Shown one piece after another: positions 37,201 to 48,300 of a stretch of 64,000 nt of DNA. Origin of the DNA: Anaeramoeba flamelloides (lineage: Eukaryota > Metamonada > Anaeramoebidae); assembly GCA_027625915.1 (NCBI GenBank), contig JANTQA010000019.1, forward strand, positions 563,001 through 627,000, written 5' to 3'. The position numbers and the translations under genes are program-made. The notes beneath the pieces were generated by a model. That model ran no database searches, was not told the DNA's origin, and saw only the letters and a program-made list of their open reading frames with translations. Position 1 is the stretch's first letter. Each line of letters starts with the position of its first letter.

Positions 37201-38246
37201 CTGAAAAAATAAAAATGGAAGGTGAAACTGAAAAGGAATTCGATGAAAGAAAGAATCAGCTAGAGGAAAATATTTATAAAATATTAGAATACTGGTTATT
37301 AGAGCATTTCAATGACTTTTCAAAGGGGTTAATTGATGAAATCCAGAAGTTTATAACCGAAAAGTTATTAAAGGGATCCAAATATGAGTGGGCATTTTCA
37401 CTCCGAAGGATTATTAAATTGCAAAAAAATGGAAAAATCTCACAAAAAAATAATGAAGAAATCCCACCAGAACCAAAGGTGCCAAAAAATTTGTTTAGTA
37501 AAAAACTAGATTTATTTGATTTCCATGCAATCGAATTAGCACGGCAACTAAGTATTAAAGATTTTGAAATTTTTTCCAGAATCCATCAATCAGAATTATT
37601 CAATTGTGCTTGGTCAAATCCTAAACTCAAGTATCGAGCTAAAAATGTTTTAGAATATATCAACAGATTTAATTCAATTTCATATTGGGTCTCAAAAAGA
37701 ATAATAATGACCGAGGGGCTGAAGGAAAGAGCGCATGTATTAAGAAAGTTTTTAAAAATCGCGAAGCATTTGCATTCCTTAAACAATTTTAATTCCTTGA
37801 ATTCCGTTTTAGCTGGGATACAATCAGCAGCAGTCCATCGGCTGAAATTTACTTTTTTGGAATTAACCCACAAATATATCGATCTGTTCAATAATCTTAA
37901 ACAATTGATGTCGGGTGATGGTAGTTTTTATAATTATAGACAGCTAATTGGAACAATAAAGCCACCATGTGTCCCCTATTTGGGAATATATTTAACTGAT
38001 CTTACTTTTATCGAAGATGGTAATTATGATTTCAAAAATGGTTTAATTAATTTTTCCAAGCGGAAGTTGGTTTATAATGTAATTGAAAAAATTAAAACAT
38101 TCCAAAAAATTCCTTATAATCTACATCCTGTGCACCAAATTATTTCCTTTATCGACGATTCGTCAAAGACAAATGATTCAGATTTATATGAATTGTCATT
38201 AGAAATTGAGCCTCGTGGCGCGAAAAGAAATGATATAAAATTATAA
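28242..38246 (+). CDS. LisH - RasGEF_N - RasGEF exchange factor
   Basis: Three exons, 28242-29001, 34178-34340 and 36926-38246, join in phase across introns of 5176 and 2585 bp (GTTTG to ATAG; GTAAT to AAAG), giving 747 aa. Residues 1-220 are Ser/Asn/Lys-rich. A LisH dimerisation helix pair is at about 223-254 (KMILNLILQFLQSNNFQKSL). Exon 2 encodes a linker (YSHYEKNNILKTILEMVV). Exon 3 begins AEEDDELELISVWDDS, then RasGEF_N at about 340-450 (ILAASLNKLIENLIV, FVKIFMMTYQSF) and the Cdc25-type catalytic domain at about 502-739 (HAIELARQLSIKDFEIF, NFNSLNSVLAGIQSAAVHRL, PPCVPYLGIYLTDLTFI). It should load GTP on a Ras-family GTPase. The same order of LisH, linker and two GEF modules occurs in Dictyostelium RasGEFs, which is why I join the distant exons. 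The ATG at 28242 is the first in frame. Confidence 0.9.
29917..30594. mobile_element. Longer relative of the TA-flanked MITE, about 678 bp
   Basis: The left end reads CAGTATATTCCACTTTTAAG with TA just before it. The right end reads, in reverse, AGTCAGTTCCACTTTTAAG. Both continue with GGCACA and GTTCAAAG-like blocks as in the 195-bp copy at 12257-12451. The roughly 450-bp interior is AT-rich with no transposase frame. The right tip is slightly eroded. It lies in RasGEF intron 1. Confidence 0.75.
35499..35797 (-). mobile_element. LINE relic: C-terminal zinc-knuckle end of ORF2
   Basis: Read on the minus strand, the frame gives RWGKGVNSK, one in-frame TGA, then CPWCNKIIDDIEHFICDF and about 70 more residues to a TAA. 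The CxxC...H....C pattern after an RWGKG-type lead is the cysteine-histidine motif near the C-terminus of non-LTR retrotransposon ORF2 proteins (as in R1, I and related clades). No reverse transcriptase is left upstream. It is a short non-functional piece in RasGEF intron 2 and is less AT-rich than its surroundings. Confidence 0.6.
35812..35885 (-). repeat. Dispersed short repeat, copy 3 of 3
   Basis: The reverse complement carries TTTGATCGATCAAT and AATTTCAACAAATTTAC, matching 3255-3335 and 23258-23330. It abuts the 5' side of the LINE relic. Confidence 0.5.
36129..36400 (+). repeat. Uninterrupted copy of the element split at 12.6-13.2 kb
   Basis: This aligns with 12551-12623 joined to 13183-13340, and so shows the site before the fold-back inserted. 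Ends resemble TTTCAAAAATTTTGACTCA and TCCCAATTTTTGAAA. It lies in RasGEF intron 2. Confidence 0.7.
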
Positions 38247-41059
38247 TTTTTTTGGTTTTTTGAATGTTAGAGCATTCCTTTATATGCATTCTTACAATCG
38301 TGCATGAATACATATACAATACATTATTGTTGTAGTTGTTGTAATTGTTGTTGTTTTTTGAAGATAAAAAAAAAACAAAAAAAATTTAGATTTTAAAAAT
38401 ATTTTTATTTTTAATAAGTTAATCATTTAAAGAACAAATTTTTAATTCAACAATTAATATGCAAATATAAATAAAATTTTGTTTATAAAAACTGTTTTAT
38501 TTTTTTTTTTTTTTTTTTTTTGCTCATGTTTTTATTTTAGAAATGTGGGTGGGCTTAAAATAATGATCACATTATTTAATTCAGTATTCTTATTGATTTC
38601 ATTATTCTGAAATTTCTTGTTTTAATTTTTTGATTGGGGAGTTAAGTTAAGAAGGGTTTTAGATTTTCACATAAGAGTTCAAAAATCGAAGTAGAATGGA
38701 AAATATTGAGGAATTTTCCTTTGGTATTTTTGTTAGGGGTTAAAATACCACAAATATTTGGCAAAGGATTAGGTATTATCTTAGATTTATTAAAATCCTC
38801 ATTTCTTGGAATAAAAATCATTTTTTTCTTCTAATATTTTTTTTTTTTTATTCAAATTCAAAAGAAATGAACACTTTTTGAAAATTTTAATTATCTTTTA
38901 ACTGTGATCATTAAATATCAAATCTCCCAAAATTATTACCTACAACATATCAATACAATTTGTCTTGGAATCAATAATTGAGTTTTGAGAAAAAACATAC
39001 AAATAATAAAAAAAAATATTCAATAATAAAACAAATGTTTGAGTATCTGGTAATACATATTCAGCCTAAATTTGATTAGAGTAAATATTGTCGTTTAAAG
39101 TGTTGTTGGTAATTTCAATTTCAAAAAAAAAAAAAAAGAACTATGTTTAAAAACCAAAAAAAATAAAAAGCAAAAAAGGAATTCCTTGGTAAAGATTGTT
39201 CTAGTTTCTGAGACAATGGAACAATTAAGTAATTTCTTGATCAAAACTTGTATACCTGTGATTTTTTAAAGTTAGAGTTGTTCATTGGTGTATTTAAAAA
39301 GGGGTTGTTATTTTTATATAAGAGACAAATAATTATTTTTTTTTTATTTTTTTTTTTTTTTTTCACCTTTATTAATAAGGGTGTAAGGGTTTATGTATCT
39401 AAAAATCTCTTGTTATTTTTTCATTAATTAAGATAAATAAAACTGTTTTTTTTTTGGGAAATAATTTGATACTATTCCTTTCCAATTTCCATATGATCAG
39501 TTGAAAAAATTTTCTCAAGAACTTTATTAATGTTAAGCATAGCTATTAACAAAAAATAAGATTTTTTATTGTTTAATAATTTTTGAATTTCTGACAAAGA
39601 ATAAATTACTTTCAAGTTATTCTTTTGTATTTTCATAATTTTGATTAATAAATATTAATCTCTTTAGATATTTATTTAAAATGATTTTTACAAATATTTA
39701 CTTGGCTTTAACTTGAAATTTTTAACAGATTGTATATGTATTATAAAAGAAAAAAATAATGTTTTTAATAATTTCTCCTTATCTGGAATCATAATTATTT
39801 GTATTTTTAAAAAAATATTCTGTTAAGATTAATAATTCTTTTAAACCTGTTAAATGGTAATTTATTATTTTAATTTCAATTCATAATCAATTTCAAAAAT
39901 GTTCAATTATTTGGAACCTTGGATTTCGAAAAATAGGAAATTAATTATAAATCTTAATATAATAAACAGGTTTAAATACAAAATGAATTGTAAAACAATT
40001 TTCATAACTATTATGCTCATTTGAACTTATTTTAGAAATTCGAAAAATAAAAATTTGGTGAAAATTCAAAGAACATTAAAAAAAATTTATTAAAATATAG
40101 AAATAATTACAAAGTCATATCAAAATCGATTTTTCTATTGTGATCCATTGGTTAGAGGGTTTATTCAGTATTTATAATGATAAAAAATATTAATTAAGGA
40201 ATAATCATTGGCTTCAAGTCTCTAACTTTCTTAGATACAAGAAATAATACAAATTCCCGTGGATTAGAAATCATAAGTATATTTTATCTTTTGAATTCTC
40301 TTTGGATAAATCATTTTTTTTTACTTGGGCATTTTTAAAAACAATTTTTTAAATTTAAAATATTTCATAATACGGTTCAATATTAAATGTTAAGCCTGAA
40401 GATTGTTTATTCTTTTTTTTTTTTAATTAATATCTTTTTTTATTAAAATTTTTATATATTTGAGTTAGTTCGATGAGATATAGAGTAAAACATTAAATCA
40501 ATACTTTATGCTATTTTATTAATTTCCAATTTAACTGATATGTATATTTTTTTAAATTCATAGTATTATTTTTTTTTTAATAATTGATTCCAACTTAAAA
40601 ATATTTTTTTTCAATAAAAAATAAAATACCACAATAAAATGTAGAGAAAGAAACAATGGGTTGACCATTTAAAATTTATCAAAGTATATTATACAATTCA
40701 AGTTGATATTTTATTTAGAATTTTATTTTAAATTGAAAAAAAATATTTTAAAGTTGGAATTGTTAATCATAAAAATCTAAAAAAACACCATGATAATAAA
40801 AAATATCGTTTTCTGATCAATAGTTGAAATTGATAAAAAAGTGAATTTTTTGGATTCTGGTATTATGATTTCGATGTTGGCAAGTTTCAAAAAGTGTGGC
40901 TTTTTGGTTACTACATCATTAAAAGTCACGAAAATAACTTATGTTTAATTGATTTAAAAGGTGTATCAAATTGTAAGTGTTGATATAATTGAGAATAAAT
41001 AACAGTAATATTCATTAAACATAAAGAAAAAATTTTATTTCATGTATAGTTGTTTAAAA

Positions 41060-41600
41060 AATACCGGACATGAAGAAAATCATTGAAAAGAGTTTTAATT
41101 ATTGATATTAGGAAAATTGATGTTTCATTTCTTTTAATTACAATCAACCCCGTTTTGTATGAATCAAACTTTTAAAAATATAACTCTCTTACTTACTAGA
41201 ATAATGATTAATGAAATTACACCGGTTCAAAATACGATACAATTAATCAAAAAAACTAGAATAAAAATTATCATTTTCCAAACTCTAGTATACCTTTATA
41301 AAACCCTATTGTTTTCAAAAAAAGTTAGATCTGCTTATGTTATCAAGTGATTACTAAGGTATTCTATATACACCCCTACTTTGGTTAACTTTAGGAAGGT
41401 TTATTATTTCGTTCATAAAAAAAGGGATATTTATAATAGAGATTTGATTGAAAATAAAAGAAATTACAGAACAATTTTACTAATATTCATAATTAAAAAT
41501 CTTATGTGGGTTATTTTCATGTGCAGTATTTTTTTACCTACTATAATAAAGTTATTTTTGGATCGAATCGTGCAAATTTTTACATCAATATCTACAGATT
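41060..41600. repeat. Inverted pair of dispersed relic copies
   Basis: 41070-41150 (plus) and the reverse complement of about 41440-41560 both match the 3551-3640 and 63490-63580 family (GATATTAGGAAAATTGATG versus GAATATTAGTAAAATTGTTC). The two copies point toward each other. Confidence 0.45.
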
Positions 41601-41796
41601 CATTCAAAAATAAAAATTTGAGAGATCTAATTTCGCTTTTTTATTGAACTTTCAAGATAAATGGCATTGATTTATACTAGCCTAAAAGTAAATATGTTTT
41701 GAAAAATTTAAATAAATTTGAGATCTTGAACATAACTTTTTGAATCTACAGCCGGAAGATATAAATTTTCATATGGATTTAATTAATAGTTTATAA

Positions 41797-42000
41797 ATAT
41801 ATATATCACAGGTAGGACGGTTTTTCGTTTTGAAACAATGAAAGATTTAAAAAAACGCGTTTTTTCGAATTTTTTATATTTTTTTTCGTTTCATTCATTG
41901 TTTTCGTTTTTTTTTTTTGAAAAAGTCCTCTAATTCTTTTGAAATCATACTTTTCGTTTCTGAGAAGTGAAAAAACGCAATTGAAAAAACTTAAAAACAA
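41797..42000 (+). repeat. CpG-bearing repeat ending in a TA run
   Basis: After ATATATATAT comes CACAGGTAGGACGGTTTTTCG, then AAACGCGTTTTTTCG and a partial hairpin (GAAACAATGAAAG versus CTTTCATT-like sequence). The CACAGGTA.GACG.TTTTT end matches, inverted, the island at 43160-43236, and both adjoin TA runs. CpG is otherwise rare here. Confidence 0.5.
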
Positions 42001-43129
42001 AGAAAAAAAATTATAATATACAATTAGAATGTAATTACCTTAAAATGTTTAGAAAAAACGTAGAGATTGCCTTTCTCTTTTTTATTTTTTTAAGGTTTGT
42101 GACTATGTTATCCAATTCAATATTCAAATAACTTATTTGTGATTTTTCAACAATTACCCCTCTCAATAATATTTTTTATTGATCACAAAAAAAATTTTAA
42201 AAATTATTTATTTAAAAATTTTTTTTCACAATTACTTATTTAGAAAAGATGATCAGTATTTTTTTTTCATTTTTTGTATGATACTTCAATTTATCAGTTA
42301 GAAAATTCTATTAATTTTTTTTTTTTTTTTGAGACTCTTTAACCAATTTTACCCTATTTTTTACATCATCCATTATCGCATTTTGTTTTCTTAGCCTGTA
42401 TTTTTTAAGAATCATTTATTATGTTTTACAAAAAAATAATTTCATTTTTTATTATTTACTATTTTACTAAATTACTTTCAAACAATTCTTTAATTACTTT
42501 TTTTGTCCAAAATTACAGCTTCTACATTTGTTAAAAATGTTTCTTTGTTGAATTATGGGGAATATTCCAAATATATGTTAAAATATGTAATATTTACTTA
42601 CAGTTTTTAAATTACTTTAAAGAATGTTTTTATTGTTTCTTTCTTAAATCTATTCATTTAATTATAATGTTTATTTACTGTAATATAAAGAATGGAAATT
42701 GATGAACCAACAAAAATAAAATTACAAACCCCATTCCACATCTAAAAAATCTACAAACTATATTATCTGGTAAATTTTATGTATTTTGTTTATACTTTTA
42801 TTTTTTTTAATGATCGATTATAAATTTTTATTTGTTAAAAATATTTAATTACATCAAAATAAATTTGAATTAGAATTTTTTTGTTAATTTCTTATTTGAA
42901 AATAAGTCAAAATAAATATATACAACAAAATATACTTTCCATTATTTTTTACATTTTGATATTTTATTTATTATTTTTTGGTTCAGTTCTAGAATAATTT
43001 TTGAGATGTATGTGAGAAAAAAATCTTTAGTCTATGTAACTAAAACACATGGGATTAGCCCTCTTTTATTTTTTATTTTTCCTTTTAACAAAAATTTCCT
43101 AAATACATAAATATACATATATATAAATG

Positions 43130-43130
43130 T

Positions 43131-43162
<32 letters not shown>

Positions 43163-43233
43163 AGAAACGAATTTTACGCGTCGCTCACGCGTGCGCCAAC
43201 GCGTTTAATAAAATCCCAAAAATCGTCATACCT

Positions 43234-43272
<39 letters not shown>
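43130..43272. repeat. CpG-rich 77-bp island between two (TA)n microsatellites
   Basis: (TA)n tracts at 43130-43159 and 43237-43272 enclose 43160-43236, which has many CG dinucleotides, including four ACGCGT-type or GCGCG-type sites (ACGCGTCGCTCACGCGTGCG). It looks like a small element that inserted into, or carries, TA repeats. Confidence 0.7.
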
Positions 43273-43274
<2 letters not shown>

Positions 43275-44423
43275 AATCATTCCATTAAGATAATCAATTT
43301 CTTCTTTTTATCAATTTTTTTCTTGTATTTTTCAGAAAATCTTCCAATTAAAAAGTATGTTATACTTTTTTTCCAATTTTACTTTTTTTGTTAATTTTTT
43401 TAATAAAAAATAAGTTTATATAAAAACATATACAAATACTGATGAATAATAAAGACAAATTACAAATAAAATCTAAGTTATTCAAAAATTAACTTTTTTT
43501 GAATAAGTGTAAATTAATCAATCTTCTTCGGCTAAAAAAAAAAAAGAATTTTAAAATATGAATTGGAAAATCAAAAAAAATAAAACAATTAAATTTGATA
43601 TATATTAAATTAATCAATTAAAAATAGTCCAAATTGGAAATATAATCAGGTTTTCTAGCAATTAAAAAAAATAGTAAAATTAAATATTTTTCTCTATTCT
43701 TTTTAATTCTAGAAATCTTTAAGAAACTCTCCATCAAGTGCCGAGGTTTTTTTGTGTTTTCAATTTTATCTTTAAAATCTAATGATTTTCTAAAGAAACA
43801 GAAAACTCAAGAATAGCTAAAGGTAAATCAGAGATATTTTAAAATCATCCCCTTAAATCGCAACAAAAAAAAAACATTTTTTTTTGGGTGCAAATTAAAT
43901 TATTAACTAAGACCAAGGACAACCAATAACTCGAGAAGACATTCAATTAATTTAATAAGTGGCTCAACATCTTTTTCAACAATTCTACTCAATACTTTGT
44001 CTTAAATACGAATACTGTTACTTCTTGATGTTAAAATGAAGACAAAAAGGCTTTTTGAAAACCAAAGTTTCGGAAGGGTACATCTTCAAAAATAATGTCA
44101 ACTTTTTATTTATCAGAAGAAACCTTGGAGATATTAAACTCAACAACCAACAAATAATAGAAACTTAACTATTTAATTACAACAAATAAAGTAACCACTG
44201 ATCTGCCAAGGAAAACTAATCACACCAATATATTTTACAGTTCTTTGTCGCATTTTTTTTTTTTTTAATCTTCAAAAAGATCCAATTTTCAAATTTTTTT
44301 AAGAACCAGATTTAAAACTTTACAGATTGAAAATGTTTTTGATTTTATCTCAACAAACTCCAATATTTTTTCGAAAAATTTTTTTTATTTTTTTCTCTTT
44401 ATAATTTTGACGAAATAAAGATA

Positions 44424-46336
44424 ATGACCGAAGAAAAAGAAACCCAAAAAGTAACAATTTCATTTTAAAGCTTATAGAACACCTTTTACAACTTTTCGCC
44501 TTTTTTTTTTTAAGTCGAAAAGAACTAAAAAAAAGTCTTTATGAGAAAAAAAAAGAAAAACAAAAAAGATTTATTAAATTAAAATTTTCAATCCAAACTG
44601 TTTTCTTATTAATAAACCAACTTCTTAACAATTTAAAACATACCCTTTCCTCCTTTTCTCTTCTATTTGTAAAATAAAAACCAAAACATTCATCCTTTTC
44701 TCTTTTTCTGGGAAAATTGCAAAAAAAAAAAAAAACAACCCTAAAATTTTCAAAAAACAAAAAAAAGAAAATAGAAATTATTGAAAATTCATTAGGAAGG
44801 AAATTTCCATCATACATTGAAGGGTATGGTGAAGTGATTCCATTCCAAGGGGCCTGGAGTGGAATTCATTTAAAAAAGAGTGCATCACGTGTCTCATTAG
44901 GCACTGAAAGCCGAACGCAAGACAAAATGTGCTCAACACTCGATGAGGCATTAAAGAAATGTAAGGTCTTTAACGGGATGACTGTCTCGTTTCATCATCA
45001 CTTGAGGGAAGGTGACGGTATTGTCAATATGACAATGAAGGCGCTCAAGGAGATGGGTGTGAAAGGAATCAAATTGGCTCCGTCTGCATTGTTTAATGTG
45101 CACTCAGGGTTGGTTGACTATCTCAATGATGGCACCATTGAGACCATTTTGGGATCTATGAACGGCTCGATCGGGGTGCAGGTATCGCTAGGAAAAATGC
45201 AGGGTGTCGGTGTTCTTCGATCGCATGGTGGAAGGGTCAGATCCATAATGCAAAACGATATGCATATTGACTTGGCTGTGATCGGCGCACCAACGGCGGA
45301 CAACTATGGAAACGCAAATGGGATTGATGGCAAATCTGCGTGTGGGCCACTTGCCTATTCAAACATCGACTCAAAATTGGCTGACAAGGTTATCATCGTT
45401 ACAGACAATTTGGTACCTTACCCTGCCTCACCAATTTCCATTTCGCAGATCAATGTAGACTATGTTGTTGAAGTTGAGTCCATTGGTGATCCAAATAAAA
45501 TTGTTTCAGGATCCCTACGGATTGTGAGAAAGGAACCACTGATAACCATTTCCAATAACACAGCAGCTGTAGTTGAGCACAGCGGTTTGATGAAAGAAGG
45601 ATTCAATTTCCAAGCAGGCGCAGGAAGTATTTCCCTCTTAACCGTGGAAAGGATCGGCGAGATGATGAAAAAAACTGGAGTGAAGGCAGGATGGGTAAAT
45701 GGCGGGACAACATCTTTGATCATCGACTTATTCCGTGAAAACTATGTTAAAAAGGTTACCACCTGCCAGGCCTTTGATCTTGATTCTGTGGAATCGTTGA
45801 GAAAGGACAAAAACCATATTGAAATCAATATCGACGAATATGCGAATATTTGCAATAAGGGTTGTCTAGTAAATTTGTTAGATATCGTGGTCTTAGGAGC
45901 AACAGAGGTAGATGTTGATTTTAATGTCAATGTGAACACCCATTCTGATGGCTATCTTAAGCATGGAATTGGAGGGCATCAAGACACCGCAGCTGGCGCC
46001 AAATTAACAATAATCACTGTGCCATTAGCGAGAAGAGACAACCCAATTATTATTGATAGTGTGACAACAGTTACAACACCTGGCGAATGTATCGATGTTG
46101 TGGTAACAGAGGGCGGAATCGCTGTAAACCCATTAAGGCCAAAATTAGCCAAAATGCTTAAAGAGGCTGGCTTGCCAGTTATAGACATTCTCGAATTAAA
46201 AGAACTTGCAGTAAAAAAGGCCGGTAAGGCTTATGTCAAGCCTGAAACTAAAGAGAGAATAGTTGCAGTAATAGAATGGCGAGACGGATCAGTAATCGAT
46301 GTAGTTAGAGAAGTGATACCAAAAGAAAAAAAATAA
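44424..46336 (+). CDS. citF: Citrate lyase alpha chain (citrate CoA-transferase), bacterial type
   Basis: The long exon (44768-46336) matches bacterial CitF over its whole length, from ENSLGRKFPSYIEGYGEVIP to RDGSVIDVVREV. Landmarks are GMTVSFHHHLREGDGIVNM, RSHGGRVRSI, GNANGIDGKSACGPL, DNLVPYPASPISI, NNTAAVVEHSGLMKEGF, FNVNVNTHSDG, GGHQDTAAGAKL and GIAVNPLRP. In bacteria this subunit transfers citrate onto the acyl-carrier subunit before the beta chain (CitE) cleaves it to acetate and oxaloacetate. No in-frame ATG lies near the conserved start and a stop occurs upstream, so I propose a 27-nt first exon, 44424-44450 (MTEEKETQK), and a 317-bp intron, giving 531 aa; this exon is less certain. 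No organelle presequence is evident. Base composition is visibly less AT-rich than other genes here. No citD, citE or citC is in the window. Confidence 0.9.
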
Positions 46337-47247
46337 GAATTTTTTTTTATTATCAAAATACTTTCTCAAAAAGTTTTCTTAAAAAAAAAAATCAAATTTG
46401 ATTTTTATTTATTTATTAAATGATATGGAAATTTCTATTAATTTCTCTTATGTGAAAAATTGGATTTTTGTTTTTTATTTTCTTTTTATTATATCAAAAG
46501 CATTGCTTTCTTAAACACTTAATATACGCTTGAAGTACATTATACATTTTAATCGTTTTTTTTTTTTTTTCTGTGAAGAAGATATTTTTACTTTTTTCAG
46601 TGTATTATTTATTGACTGAGAGTATTTTACAGTTTATTTTTTTCAAAATATAAATGTGCTATACTTGGATTTTAAATATTTAATGTATTTTTTTATTTAT
46701 CCGGCTTTCTATTTAAATTAAATTTTGAGAAAAGTATTTGACGTGATTAAAATTTCGTGACTAATGAATGGACTAGACCTTGATTTTTTTGGAAATTCTT
46801 TAATAATAAATCTAATTTTGAAAAAAAATTATATTTGATTTTATTGTCCCAAATATTTACTATTATTATAAGAATAAAAATGTCAGAAAAATAAGTTCTT
46901 TAAATTATTAATTAAAGAGTTATTTTTGTAAAAATAACCCCATACAGCAATCTCGAAAAATATCAAATACTTATTAGTCTTAGATATCTTAGATCGTTCT
47001 TTTTTATATACCAAATCAATTTCATCTTTTTCGAAATCATTTTGATTATTTTATCCAACTAAAGGACTTTTTTTAAATTTATATACGTCAAATTAAAAAC
47101 CTTTTTAAAAATTTAAAAGTAATTTTTGAAAATAAAAAAATCCAAAAGTAACCTAAATTTTCAAAGAGGGGCAATAAAAAGAATCTCAAAAACTAATATA
47201 AACAACAACAATTAGAACATCACTCCTTTAATTATTTATTTAGTTTC

Positions 47248-47547
47248 AGAATATTACCAAGAGAAGAGAAATTATTACCAAATGTGGAAACAGTCAAAAT
47301 TTAAAATCTGAAAATAACTTTATTTGGCTAAAAAAAAAAAAAGTACACACTTGTATGACCAACCCATTAAAGAAAATCAACACATACAAACATTCTTCTC
47401 TTAATAAAAATAACAAATTATTTCCCAACAGAGGGAAATTGAATCCAAAATTTTAATTGAGGTTGATACAATCTATTGCAGAGTTACTCGTGTTACAGGG
47501 AGTGATATATTAGGATCAAATATTCCTTGGAAATCCAAATTATGTTG
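47248..47547 (+). pseudogene. Exon-like fragments resembling exosome subunit Csl4 (S1 protein)
   Basis: 47432-47547 is a less AT-rich open stretch between an acceptor-like AACAG and a donor-like GTAATA. It reads REIESKILIEVDTIYCRVTR then VTGSDILG. This resembles the linker and first strand of the S1 domain of Csl4/EXOSC1 (RETESQLLPDVGAIVTCKV in the animal protein). A second short stretch at 47248-47300 reads PREEKLLPNVETV, like the same linker. No N-terminal domain or rest of the S1 fold was found nearby, so these look like duplicated or orphan exon pieces. The assignment is tentative. Confidence 0.25.
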
Positions 47548-48039
47548 GTAATAAAATTCCAAATCACAAAAAAAATATATAGATACTCATTAAATTTTGA
47601 AATTTTAATTAACAAAAGAAAGTAGATAAGGATTCTCAAAAATTCCAAATTTACGAAAAAAAAATCTAATTTTTTTCTTTTTTTGTTTTTTGAAATGTTT
47701 AAATTTGTTTGATTTTAAATAAAATTATTTTCATTGAGAATAATATTGATTTCGCATAATTTAAGTTATTTTTTATTATTTTATTATACTCGATTTTTTA
47801 CAAAGTAAGGATGTTGTAAGTATTTTTTGATTAACAATGGACCAATTTGAAAAATGAAAAAAAAAAACAAAGATAAATATATTCGTGGTTACAAAAAGTC
47901 CACAAGAGTAGATATTTCATATCTTTTGTTTTTTTATTTCAAATTATTATTCAGAATGATTTAATATAAAAAATTGAGTGTTACTTTTTGGTGTTTTTTT
48001 CTCAAAATTTACTCATTTTTTAGTTTTATTTTATTTTTT

Positions 48040-48300
48040 TTTTTGAGATCAAATTTTTTGTATTGTAGAAAAAGTGTGGCATTTTTTTCTACATTTCATA
48101 AAAAATCATCCTTTTTAGTAAAGGTGTACATTAATTAACAATATCAAATAAAGTTAAAGACTAATACTGATTGTATCAATTAATATGGTGTCTATTTCAA
48201 AATATGTTTGTTGAAATATTCCCAAAAAATGAAGAAAAAAAAAATAAAAATTTATTTGGAGAAAACAATGTACGATTTATTTCAATAAAAAAATGGAAAT
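48040..48300 (+). repeat. Dispersed repeat piece related to 63.2-63.4 kb
   Basis: This shares TTTCATAAAAAATC, TTCAAAATATGTTTGTTGAA-like and AATATTCCCAAAAAAT blocks in the same order as 63200-63400. Confidence 0.45.

Larger units (their letters stand above)
38247..44423 (+). other. Intergenic region, RasGEF to citF-like gene
   Basis: These 6.2 kb are AT-rich with no supported gene. They include an inverted pair of dispersed relics (41060-41600), a CpG-bearing repeat (41797-42000) and a related CpG-rich island inside TA microsatellites (43130-43272). The ORFs at 41159-41350 and 41381-41647 overlap the relics on the opposite strand and are not gene-like. Confidence 0.6.

Noticed and set aside
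41159-41647. Two plus-strand ORFs of 63 and 88 codons
   Set aside because: They overlap the inverted dispersed relics. The similarity among copies is on other frames or strands, so these are not independent genes.
44717-44767. TTG at 44717 as start of the citrate lyase alpha chain
   Set aside because: It would add a lysine-rich leader absent from the family and relies on a non-ATG start. A spliced ATG exon fits better.
45118-46188. Antisense ORFs inside the citF-like gene
   Set aside because: They are shadows of a strongly conserved coding strand.
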